In this document: piece after piece, positions 53,012 through 59,611 of the stretch
Layout: every line of letters begins with the position of its first letter
Position numbering within the stretch: the first letter of the stretch is position 1
DNA from: Bacteroidota bacterium
GTDB lineage: Bacteria > Bacteroidota > Bacteroidia > B-17B0 > Aurantibacillaceae
DNA: 59,611 nt
Assembly: GCA_029237825.1 (NCBI GenBank)
Contig: JAQZBQ010000003.1
Span: 230,001-289,611, forward strand
Direction of reading: 5' to 3'
Program-made: the position numbers and the translations under genes
Notes under the pieces: generated by a model
What the model was told of the DNA's origin: nothing
Seen by the model: only the letters and a program-made list of their open reading frames with translations
The model's database searches: none

Positions 53012-54130
53012 CTATTTAGCCGGATAAAACTCGGTCTTACGTTTTGTGATAGAACGATCCACTGTATCCCGTTGAAGAAAATATGAATCAACACGCTGTT
53101 GTACATTTTCACGTACATTCACATAAAACCAGTTATAATCCAGCGAATGGTAATTCCGTTTATTGATGCGGGGATACTCCTTTCGGGTACGTTTTGGTTT
53201 GTGGACCCATAAAAGGCCGTTAGGCGATATTTTTGCGTCCGTTAAACCTTTATCTACCTTAACGAACCTTGTTGATACGGACCCTGAATTTTTTTCACTT
53301 GCAATGGTTTCGGTTGAACGCTTCCAACTCAAAGGATTTACACAAACAGCATTAATAACAGGCTTTCCAAAAAAAGTGACCTCACCCCAGCGCGTTGTAT
53401 TCCATGTTACATAGCAATCCGTTTGGCCCGCGGAATCACACGGAACCAAATTTTCGAAATCACTTTCACTAATGACGGAACCAACGAGATAAGCCACAAT
53501 AAACCGCTTACGAAGTGACGAATCCTTTTCAATGAGCTCCTTACATAACCGGATAGCGTGATCTGAACCCTGGCTGTGAGCAGCAATTACAAATGGGCGG
53601 CCATTATTGTAATGGTTAAGGTAATATAAAAATGCATTCTTAACATCATTATAAGCTATGCTGAATACCTGATGCTGCCTTTTATAAAACGCAACATAGG
53701 TAAGGAATTCCGCCTGACGGTACCGTGGAGCGTAAACTTTGCAACTACCATTAAAAATGCTCGCCTGGCTTTTTACCGGGTAGCTTTCAATAATTGCACC
53801 TTGAGGATCATTGATATTGGAATTCCAGGCTTTTCCATAAATATACGTGGTTGGATGCACGTAAAATACATCGGCCCTTGCTGTAGCCTGCAAATCTTCA
53901 AAACCAGAGTTTTCAATTACTAAATCGGCACTGTCGCGTTTATCCGGTAAGGCGAGCCAATATTTGCTTTGAGAATAATCGGGAGGGCCGGGTGCCGGCG
54001 CTAATGGATTTGCTTTCTCAAACCTCAAAGGCGCATAACAGGAGGTTATTAACTGCATGAGCACAAAAAAATAAACCGAATATGTAATGCTGGATTTCAA
54101 GAAAGGTATGAAGGCTATTAGTATCTCCAC
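53012..54130 (-). CDS. DUF3089-family alpha/beta-hydrolase-like protein
   Basis: 372 residues. N-terminal hydrophobic segment with a possible lipobox (LITSC), then VFYVHPTTYIYGKAWN, YAPRYRQAEF, the nucleophile elbow FVIAAHSQGSDHA with Ser, and CVTWNTTRWG. These are hallmarks of DUF3089, a putative envelope lipase/esterase group of Bacteroidota and Proteobacteria. Substrate unknown. Convergent with the GNAT gene. Confidence 0.88.
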   Translation of the reverse strand: MEILIAFIPFLKSSITYSVYFFVLMQLITSCYAPLRFEKANPLAPAPGPPDYSQSKYWLALPDKRDSADLVIENSGFEDLQATARADVFYVHPTTYIYGKAWNSNINDPQGAIIESYPVKSQASIFNGSCKVYAPRYRQAEFLTYVAFYKRQHQVFSIAYNDVKNAFLYYLNHYNNGRPFVIAAHSQGSDHAIRLCKELIEKDSSLRKRFIVAYLVGSVISESDFENLVPCDSAGQTDCYVTWNTTRWGEVTFFGKPVINAVCVNPLSWKRSTETIASEKNSGSVSTRFVKVDKGLTDAKISPNGLLWVHKPKRTRKEYPRINKRNYHSLDYNWFYVNVRENVQQRVDSYFLQRDTVDRSITKRKTEFYPAK

Positions 54131-54398
54131 AAATTTAATTCTGGCAAAATCCTTTACTTCAAACTTTGGTTAAGCACTTAAAAAATGTCGGTTTCCAATG
54201 CATTTAAAGGCGTATTATTTTTGAATACAATGCATTATTCCCACGGTGCTTGGTAAGTAAATACAAAGCCCACCAGGGAAACTTAATTTAAAGTTGCAAA
54301 CCGTTCGAAAACATGAATACAAAAAGGTTTTGCAGAAAGAAAAACTTTCCACAAAACCACGCAACACTTATAAAAATTAACAAAAACCTTTCATAAAA
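54131..54398. other. Intergenic, no gene seen
   Basis: A/T-rich sequence between the divergent DUF3089 and XRE-S24 genes. Apart from the operator-like palindromes near its right end (next entry) nothing was recognised. Confidence 0.5.
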
Positions 54399-54438
54399 AT
54401 ACTATTTAATGTAGTATATTCGTGCTATAAATTATAGC
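54399..54438. promoter_or_regulatory. Two palindromes over the promoter of the XRE-S24 gene
   Basis: ATACTA-N7-TAGTAT (54399-54417) and GCTATAA-A-TTATAGC (54424-54438), both perfect, flank the promoter-like TATATTCG (54415-54422) and end 10 bases before the ATG. They are strong candidates for the repressor's own operators. Confidence 0.65.
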
Positions 54439-54448
54439 AATTTAAACT

Positions 54449-55234
54449 ATGAGCAAAGTATTCAGTAATTTAAAGTATTTACGCTTGCAAAAAGGCCTTT
54501 CCCAGGAACAACTTGCAGAGAATCTCGGCATAACCCGTTCACGCCTGGGCGCGTACGAAGAAAACCGTAATGAACCCTCAATTGATTTGTTAATTGCCAT
54601 TTCCGACTTTTTCCACGTAGCCGTGGACGCTTTGGTACGGGGAGATCTTAGCAAAACCAGTTTGGACGGATTAATGAAAGTTGGTAAAAACCGTATGCTG
54701 TTTCCAGTATTGATTGATGATGACGGACGGGACATGGTGGAGCTTGTTCCCTTAAAGGCAAGCGCGGGCTACCTGCGCGGTTATGCAGATCCGGAATATA
54801 TGGAGCGCCTTCCACGGATGAAATTACCTTTTTTACCTACCGGGAAACACAGGGCATTCCCTATTAAAGGTGATAGTATGCCGCCGATTAAAGAAGGATC
54901 TTTTGTAGTTGCAAAATACCTTGAAAAACTGGAAGATGTTAAAAACGGACATACATACATCGTTGTAACCAAAGACGATGGGTTATCCTATAAGCGCATT
55001 TTCAATTTAAATACTAAGAAAGGATTTTTGGAATGCCACTCAGATAATAAAATGTATCCGCCTTATAAGGTGAACCTAAAAGATATTGTTGAATTATGGG
55101 AATACACTTGTTGTATCAACATGAGTGACTACCGCGAAGAGGAATTGAATGTTGGAAGTATTATGAATATGTTAAGGAACCTTCAGGTGGAAATGGAAGT
55201 CATTAAAAAGCAGGGAAAAAAAGCCAACTCTTAA
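54449..55234 (+). CDS. XRE-family HTH with C-terminal S24 (LexA-like) domain
   Basis: 261 residues. HTH at 1-60 (YLRLQKGLSQEQLAENLGITRSRLGAYEENRNEPSIDLLIAI), an acidic hinge, and a LexA/UmuD-type peptidase fold: FPIKGDSMPPIKEGSFVVAKYLE (Gly-Asp-Ser-Met nucleophile context) and YIVVTKDDGLSYKRIF with the matching Lys. A C-terminal coiled segment follows. Such repressors are cleaved or modulated by RecA or other signals. Two palindromes precede it. Autoregulation is likely; targets are unknown. This is the chromosomal S24 regulator and could oversee damage-inducible genes including the island umuD operon, which is inference. Confidence 0.88.
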   Translation: MSKVFSNLKYLRLQKGLSQEQLAENLGITRSRLGAYEENRNEPSIDLLIAISDFFHVAVDALVRGDLSKTSLDGLMKVGKNRMLFPVLIDDDGRDMVELVPLKASAGYLRGYADPEYMERLPRMKLPFLPTGKHRAFPIKGDSMPPIKEGSFVVAKYLEKLEDVKNGHTYIVVTKDDGLSYKRIFNLNTKKGFLECHSDNKMYPPYKVNLKDIVELWEYTCCINMSDYREEELNVGSIMNMLRNLQVEMEVIKKQGKKANS

Positions 55235-55516
55235 TTTTTAATCTTTTTTTGATGCATGGGCCCTCTAACAACGGCCTTTCTTTTTATAAAGCGTAAAAAG
55301 CTATAAGAGCTGCTCTTGCAAAAAAACAAAATCCGTTAATTTCCAGCAGATAACTTTCCTTTCCAGGATACACAAAGGCAAGCCAAATTAACTTTTTATC
55401 CCCTCAAATTTTCTTTTTAACGATTTGGCCTGATAAGGGCAAAATACCAGCGTAATTTTGTTTTGGGCTGCATTGCATGTCCCAACATGTATAGCCATTA
55501 TTCTAACTTCAAAAAA
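55235..55516. other. Intergenic, no gene seen
   Basis: 282 bases. Contains only A/T-rich sequence and the leader of the Cys-rich protein gene. No clear terminator or promoter match was found. Confidence 0.5.
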
Positions 55517-55966
55517 ATGTCAGTCATGAAAAAACAATTTATTATTCCCGGACTCTTAGTCATGGCACTGATGTGCTTTTCATTTATCTCTTTTGTAGAT
55601 GACAGCTACTATTCAAAAGCGAATCCCACACTTTCCAAAAACTCGTTTAACGACATGAAAGCCTGCATTGACGCGTGTAGCAATTGCGCGGCTATGTGCA
55701 ATTACTGTTCAAGTATGTGCTTAAAGGAAAAAAATGTAGATGCTATGTCACGCTGCATACAGCTAAATATGGAGTGTGCGGCAGTTTGTAAAGCCGCGAG
55801 TCAGTTGATGAGCTTAGGAAGCGAAGATTACAAAGAAATGTGCCGCCTCTGTGCGCAAATCTGTAAAAAGTGCGGCGATGAATGTTCAAAGCATAAAAAC
55901 ATGGAGCATTGCCAAAAATGTGCAGAAGCCTGCTATCAGGCTGCAGAACTCTGCAAAAAAATGTAA
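55517..55966 (+). CDS. Secreted Cys-rich four-helix protein (Csp/DUF326-like)
   Basis: 149 residues from ATG at 55517 (MSVMKKQFIIPG); a frame extending 18 codons upstream begins at TTG and is unlikely. An N-terminal signal/anchor segment covers about 6-30. The mature part has 18 Cys in helical CxxxC and CxxC spacings (ACIDACSNCAAMCNYCSSMC, CAAVC, CRLCAQICKKCGDEC, CQKCAEAC), the pattern of the four-helix-bundle copper-storage proteins. It probably stores or buffers Cu(I) outside the cytoplasm. Followed by a strong terminator. Confidence 0.85.
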   Translation: MSVMKKQFIIPGLLVMALMCFSFISFVDDSYYSKANPTLSKNSFNDMKACIDACSNCAAMCNYCSSMCLKEKNVDAMSRCIQLNMECAAVCKAASQLMSLGSEDYKEMCRLCAQICKKCGDECSKHKNMEHCQKCAEACYQAAELCKKM

Positions 55967-55984
55967 TTCTAATATTAAAATGGG

Positions 55985-56008
55985 CCCGGACAAATGTCCG
56001 GGTTTTTT
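55985..56008 (+). terminator. Intrinsic terminator
   Basis: CCCGGACA/TGTCCGGG, eight perfect pairs with a two-base loop (opening to a four-base loop), then T6. Confidence 0.9.
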
Positions 56009-56144
56009 ATTTCCTCAACCTATCAAAATTAAATTGTTAGTTAAAAAACATTAATTTATGAAAACCTTGTTCGTATACCATTTACTTTTAGGGGATCAAC
56101 AGATTTTTAAATTCATGTAGGATCACATCCTAAATACTAACATT

Positions 56145-57464
56145 ATGAAAAAATTTTTCTCGTCGAAATTATTTCGTGCAATCTGGTCGCTTAGTTTAGC
56201 AGCGTTATTGTATTACATCACGCCTGCTTGCTTTAGTAAAACAACCATTGCGATTGTACTGGGGATTTTAGTATTATTAGTAAATGGTTCTGGCCTATTA
56301 AACAAACTTCCAATTTTAACTCATATCTCCCGGTTTTTAGTAGGCGGTTTGTTTATATTTTCCGGTTTTATCAAAGCCAATGACCCGTTAGGTTTCAGTT
56401 ATAAACTCGAGGAATATTTCGAAGTTTTTAAAACAGATTCGGGCTTGGCAATTTTTGAAAGCTTTGCGCACATAGCGCTACCCCTCTCTATTTTACTTTG
56501 CGTAAGTGAAATGGCTTTAGGATTTATGTTGTTGATTGGCTGGAAACGTAATCTTACCCTCGGACTACTTTTAACGCAAATCGTTTTCTTTACATTCTTA
56601 ACCTTTTATTCTGCCTGCTATAATAAAGTTACTACCTGCGGGTGCTTTGGTGATTTCCTGGTATTAAAGCCGTGGACGAGCTTCTGGAAAGATGTTGTTC
56701 TATTAGTTCTCATTACCCTACTTATCTCAGGCAAAGAGCATATCAATGAATTATTTTCCGGCTTAATCACTCTCTCTTTAACAGTGATTGCTATCATTCT
56801 GTCTTTCGCATTTCCCATCTATGCATACCGGAACTTGCCCCCACTCGACTTCAGGCCATATGCAATAGGAATGAATATTAAAGAAAATATGAAAGCAGGC
56901 GCTGATTACAAGCCTGCAGAATATGAATCGGGGTTTATTTACGAAAACTTAAAAACGGGTGAACAGAAACACTTTGATATGAAAAATTATCCGTGGCAGG
57001 ATACATTGAACTGGAAATGGGTTGCCACCGATAATATCCTGATTCACGATGCCGTTAATCCTCCAAAAATTGTAGATTTCTCAATTACCGATTTAAATGG
57101 AAATGACCTTAAAGACAGCATCCTGAATAACAAAGATTACATGTTTTTACTGATTTGTTATGACCTTACTAAAACTGAAGACAATGAAACACTTCATGCT
57201 AAAATTAATGATTTGTATAAACTTGCCAGTGCCGACAACGTAAAAGTGTTAGCCTTAACGGCAGGTGATGCAAAACAAATAGACGATTATAAACACAAAC
57301 ATCAGGCAATGTATGATTTTGCTAATGCGGATGGCATTGTATTGAAAACAATGGTACGGGCAAATCCCGGATTAATTTTAATTAAAGACGGAACCATTAT
57401 TATGAACTGGCATCATAATAACTTTCCAACTTACAGTGATGTGAAACAGAAGTTTATGAAATAG
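56145..57464 (+). CDS. BT_3928-type protein: DoxX/MauE-like membrane domain plus thioredoxin-like domain
   Basis: 439 residues. N-terminal half with about seven membrane helices, including FLVGGLFIFSGFIKANDPLGFSYKLEEYF (the DoxX-like signature of this family) and FYSACYNKVTTCGCFGDFLVLKPW with a Cys cluster in a MauE-type position. The C-terminal half (about 325-439) is a periplasmic thioredoxin-fold remnant without a CxxC (VKVLALTAGDAKQIDDY, NPGLILIKDGTIIMNW). Family function is unproven; a redox or electron-relay role is suggested by the MauE-like part. Its membrane Cys residues are intact. Confidence 0.85.
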   Translation: MKKFFSSKLFRAIWSLSLAALLYYITPACFSKTTIAIVLGILVLLVNGSGLLNKLPILTHISRFLVGGLFIFSGFIKANDPLGFSYKLEEYFEVFKTDSGLAIFESFAHIALPLSILLCVSEMALGFMLLIGWKRNLTLGLLLTQIVFFTFLTFYSACYNKVTTCGCFGDFLVLKPWTSFWKDVVLLVLITLLISGKEHINELFSGLITLSLTVIAIILSFAFPIYAYRNLPPLDFRPYAIGMNIKENMKAGADYKPAEYESGFIYENLKTGEQKHFDMKNYPWQDTLNWKWVATDNILIHDAVNPPKIVDFSITDLNGNDLKDSILNNKDYMFLLICYDLTKTEDNETLHAKINDLYKLASADNVKVLALTAGDAKQIDDYKHKHQAMYDFANADGIVLKTMVRANPGLILIKDGTIIMNWHHNNFPTYSDVKQKFMK

Positions 57465-57479
57465 TCCTTTAAAAAAATT

Positions 57480-57502
57480 AAGCCCCGGTCAGGGGCTTTT
57501 TT
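57480..57502. terminator. Intrinsic terminator
   Basis: AAGCCCC/GGGGCTT with loop GGTCA, then T-run. Serves the convergent pair BT_3928-type and HEAT-repeat genes. Confidence 0.85.
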
Positions 57503-57531
57503 ATTGTTTGCACACTGGAACTTTAATCCAT

Positions 57532-58311
57532 TTAATGCGTGTAATTTTTGTCAATATAGGCTATCGCCTGCTCCTGAGTTAAGGCAGAAAAATTACGGTA
57601 ACGGTAATGCACGTCAATAATTTCGTCAACGGCTTCTTTTGTAAGCGCTTTATTCTCCCAGGAATTCAAATCCGAAATTACGGTTTCCAAACAGCCTTTT
57701 TTGTATGCAATCTGGCCAATTACATGTACTAATGTACTCCTTACACGATTGGTTTTATCATGTTGCAGTTCTCTCAATAAAGGCAAAATATCCTGAGGAT
57801 GTGTCCTGCCACGCAGCTCTATTCCATGACAAATTTCGCGTCGTACCTCTTTATCTTCATGGTGCAGGTATTTTTCACACCATTTTAAGACGGGCACCGG
57901 ATTTTTTTCAGCCATCTTTTTTATGGAACCAATTACCGCGTTTCGTACCGAATGATGGGCATCAAACAACCCGATTTCAAAAAAATGCTTTATTACATTA
58001 AAATCTGTCTTTCCTATTTCACCGGCAGCATTGATAACGGTTTGACGAGCGTGAGCTTGTTCTTCTGATAAAAACGTATTTAAAGTAAGAATGATTACTT
58101 TACGCAAACTATCATTCTCCAGATAAATTCTTCCTAAAGATAAATAAGCTGCTTTTCGAATATACGTATCCTCATCCGAGAAATACTTTATCGTCAGACT
58201 GAGCGGAGACGAAGCCTTAATATTTTTGATCTTTATCTCAGATAAAATGGCCGCTCTGATTTTTTCAACTAACGCGGTACGCTTATCTTTTGAAAGATCG
58301 TAAAACCCCAC
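57532..58311 (-). CDS. HEAT-repeat protein
   Basis: 259 residues, all-helical. At least five HEAT-like units: DEDTYIRKAAYLSLGRIYLE, EEQAHARQTVINAAGEIG, DAHHSVRNAVIGSIKKMAE, HEDKEVRREICHGIELRG, DKTNRVRSTLVHVIGQIA, each with the Asp/His...Val-Arg...Ala pattern. The fold binds proteins or DNA; the size and layout resemble AlkD-like DNA glycosylase relatives and other DNA-alkylation-repair-type HEAT proteins, but catalytic residues were not identified. It lies five bases before the 2TM gene's stop, probably the second gene of that operon. Confidence 0.8.
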   Translation of the reverse strand: MGFYDLSKDKRTALVEKIRAAILSEIKIKNIKASSPLSLTIKYFSDEDTYIRKAAYLSLGRIYLENDSLRKVIILTLNTFLSEEQAHARQTVINAAGEIGKTDFNVIKHFFEIGLFDAHHSVRNAVIGSIKKMAEKNPVPVLKWCEKYLHHEDKEVRREICHGIELRGRTHPQDILPLLRELQHDKTNRVRSTLVHVIGQIAYKKGCLETVISDLNSWENKALTKEAVDEIIDVHYRYRNFSALTQEQAIAYIDKNYTH

Positions 58312-58316
58312 AGCAA

Positions 58317-58607
58317 CTACTGATTTTTCAATTTTTCATATTCCCTGGCAACCAAATCGTGATTGAAGAAAACATATGCACCCAGAAAATTAAAGATAAC
58401 ACCTATACCCCAGCCCAACATGGGAAAAATGGGCCATGGCACGCCCGCGTATTCATTATCCCGATCTGTAAAAAACCACAATAACCAGAAGAATCCGTTA
58501 ATAACAATGTAAGTTGCAAGATGCCTTTTAAACCCAACGCGTTTCTTAGCCAGTTTCCATAATTCGCGGTCCTTTTCTGTTTCCATGATGAAGTTTTTTC
58601 TTTTCAA
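58317..58607 (-). CDS. 2TM-domain protein
   Basis: 96 residues. Two membrane helices (YIVINGFFWLLWFF and MLGWGIGVIFNFLGAYVFF) separated by a polar loop NEYAGVPWPIFP, which is the signature of the '2TM' domain found in Bacteroidota, often fused to LytTR regulators. The N-terminal 30 residues are charged. Function unknown. Starts the leftward operon with the HEAT protein. Confidence 0.85.
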   Translation of the reverse strand: MKRKNFIMETEKDRELWKLAKKRVGFKRHLATYIVINGFFWLLWFFTDRDNEYAGVPWPIFPMLGWGIGVIFNFLGAYVFFNHDLVAREYEKLKNQ

Positions 58608-58646
58608 TTTTCAAGATAAGAAAATAAAACGAAACTATAAAAAGCC

Positions 58647-59288
58647 TTATTTACCACCGCTCATTTTTTTTAATTCTTTTTCCGCTTCCGCTTTACCCCA
58701 TTTAGGATGTAAAACCGATTCAGGTTTAAAATCTTTATGTTTTTGTAGAACAATTTCAAAGACTGGCTTTGCTTTTTTGTCACCGCCGCCAAATGCTGGT
58801 GGTGTATGAAGTATGGCCTGGGCCTTTACAAAATAGGCTCTTGGATTGTGCTCATTCAGTTTAATTGCTTCAAGGGCAAACTTGGTTGCCGCCGCCCCAT
58901 ATTTCTTCCCGCGCTGCGCTTTATTTACGTTTATACGGGCTGCTGCAATCATCGATTTTAAAACAGCAACTTCTGAATTTTCTTTACTGAGTGAGTCAGA
59001 CCGACGGGTAAAACTTTCAGCCAAATCGCAAGAATGATCCACTTCACTTTTTGGCATCTTAAAAGCTGCGACCACCTGGCACAAAGCAGCGTAATAAAAC
59101 GGTAACCAATCCTTTTTTTCTTTTAAAGCAAGGGTTTCAAAACCCCTGGCTGCATATTCAAATTCCTGATAAGATTTTGCGTTTTCAAATAACTGGATAT
59201 TCTTTCTTAACTGCTCTTTATACAAGGTATTCTGAGCCAAACCCGCAAACGTTATTATCATTAATAAGAAATACGATGCAATTTTCAT
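58647..59288 (-). CDS. Secreted protein with TPR-like helices
   Basis: 213 residues. Signal peptide (MKIASYFLLMIITFAGLA-QN). The mature part is helical: YQEFEYAARGFETLALKEKKDWLPFYYAAL, AATKFALEAIKLNEHNPRAYFVKAQAIL, with TPR-like spacing, and ends EAEKELKKMSGG. It is probably periplasmic. No catalytic motif was found. Not linked to the DEAD-box gene, which is divergent. Confidence 0.8.
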   Translation of the reverse strand: MKIASYFLLMIITFAGLAQNTLYKEQLRKNIQLFENAKSYQEFEYAARGFETLALKEKKDWLPFYYAALCQVVAAFKMPKSEVDHSCDLAESFTRRSDSLSKENSEVAVLKSMIAAARINVNKAQRGKKYGAAATKFALEAIKLNEHNPRAYFVKAQAILHTPPAFGGGDKKAKPVFEIVLQKHKDFKPESVLHPKWGKAEAEKELKKMSGGK

Positions 59289-59382
59289 TTGAAGACTTGA
59301 TTAATGTTTTAGCCAAAGTTAGACTGATTTCGGCATTTTGGTATTTCAAACTTTTTCATAAAAAATAAATAATTGTTAATAG

Positions 59383-59413
59383 CTTGTTAATTAAGATTTT
59401 TATCGTACCTTTG
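59383..59413 (+). promoter_or_regulatory. Bacteroidota-type promoter for the DEAD-box gene
   Basis: CTTG (59383-59386), 19 bases, then TACCTTTG (59406-59413), close to TTTG-N19-TAnnTTTG. Transcription would begin near 59420, leaving a leader of about 125 bases before the helicase ATG. Confidence 0.6.
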
Positions 59414-59477
59414 CCACGCAATTAGATTTAATATTTGCATCCAATACATTGTGATCGCGCCTACGTCGGGCTATAAA

Positions 59478-59549
59478 ATGTTCACAGCTACTGCGAAAAT
59501 TAAATCTTCTGAAGCAGCTAGTAATAATAATTTAAACAAAAACAAATGA
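59478..59549 (+). CDS. Possible 23-codon leader peptide overlapping the DEAD-box start
   Basis: ATG at 59478 begins MFTATAKIKSSEAASNNNLNKNK and stops at TGA (59547-59549), which overlaps the ATG of the helicase (59546-59548) as ATGA. The overlap would allow translational coupling. No clear ribosome-binding site was seen, so it may be chance. Confidence 0.35.
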   Translation: MFTATAKIKSSEAASNNNLNKNK

Positions 59550-59611
59550 CATTTCAAGAATTAGGCTTGGAGCCAATGCTCCTAAAAGCCGTGACCGAAA
59601 TGGGCTTCGAA
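59546..59611 (+). CDS. DEAD-box RNA helicase, N-terminal fragment (window edge)
   Basis: The 22 visible codons read MTFQELGLEPMLLKAVTEMG and then FE. FxxLGLxPxLLKAVxEMGF is the conserved upstream segment of the Q motif of bacterial DEAD-box RNA helicases (DeaD/CsdA/RhlE type). The rest lies outside the window. It is preceded by a long leader with a good promoter and a small overlapping open frame, the kind of 5' region often used for cold or growth control. Which DEAD-box subfamily it belongs to cannot be decided. Confidence 0.85.
   Translation, partial: MTFQELGLEPMLLKAVTEMGFE

Overview
The window is chromosomal DNA from a member of the Bacteroidota. Evidence: a low-GC sequence, type IX secretion (T9SS) C-terminal sorting domains, SprB, GEVED and SBBP-like repeats, promoters of the TTTG-N19-TAnnTTTG type, lipoproteins with 'CKKD' after the lipobox, and BT_3928-type and DUF3089 proteins. 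Genus cannot be fixed from sequence alone; a gliding, T9SS-bearing lineage near Flavobacteriales or Sphingobacteriales is likely.

Layout. 1-4.6 kb: 3' end of lon, a deoxyhypusine synthase-like gene, two lipoproteins, an outer-membrane protein, pcm. 4.65-11.9 kb: an envelope and polysaccharide block (Gfo/Idh oxidoreductase, lipoprotein, WcaJ-like sugar transferase, rfbB, MBOAT acyltransferase, AlgJ/AlgX-like protein). 12.05-22.8 kb: a 10.7 kb integrated island bounded by two identical tRNA-Met(CAT) genes (75-bp perfect direct repeat) with a tyrosine recombinase just inside the right end. 22.9-33.4 kb: housekeeping genes (HAD hydrolase, GT2, LptF/G permease, GT4, lipoprotein, cyclophilin, hutI, aroC, dicarboxylate/amino-acid symporter, TRIC-like channel, rimM). 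33.5-46.4 kb: three consecutive giant T9SS-secreted proteins with unrelated N-terminal halves but a common module before the sorting domain. 46.4-59.6 kb: propeller-SpoIIE phosphatase sensor, mannose-1-P guanylyltransferase, MFS transporter, CoA-binding protein, GNAT, DUF3089, XRE-S24 repressor, Cys-rich four-helix protein, DoxX/thioredoxin protein, HEAT-repeat protein, 2TM protein, a secreted protein and the first 22 codons of a DEAD-box helicase.

The island is the accessory region most likely to hold something undescribed. It encodes a divergent WGR-domain/RES-domain pair (a DNA-end-binding-type fold beside an NAD-consuming-type fold), a lipocalin-like lipoprotein, a small XRE regulator, about 890 bases without a gene but dense in hairpins, a large P-loop helicase-like ATPase, a tight umuD-umuC-SRAP operon (SOS-type translesion synthesis plus abasic-site capture), a membrane-anchored coiled-coil protein of unknown function and the integrase. 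No relaxase, conjugation, capsid or terminase gene is visible, so it is a small integrative element of unclear transfer mode. Several palindromes and a repeated element-specific motif suggest shared control of its operons.

The chromosomal genes form ordinary short operons separated by clear intrinsic terminators. All functional calls come from reading motifs in translated sequence; no database search was run.
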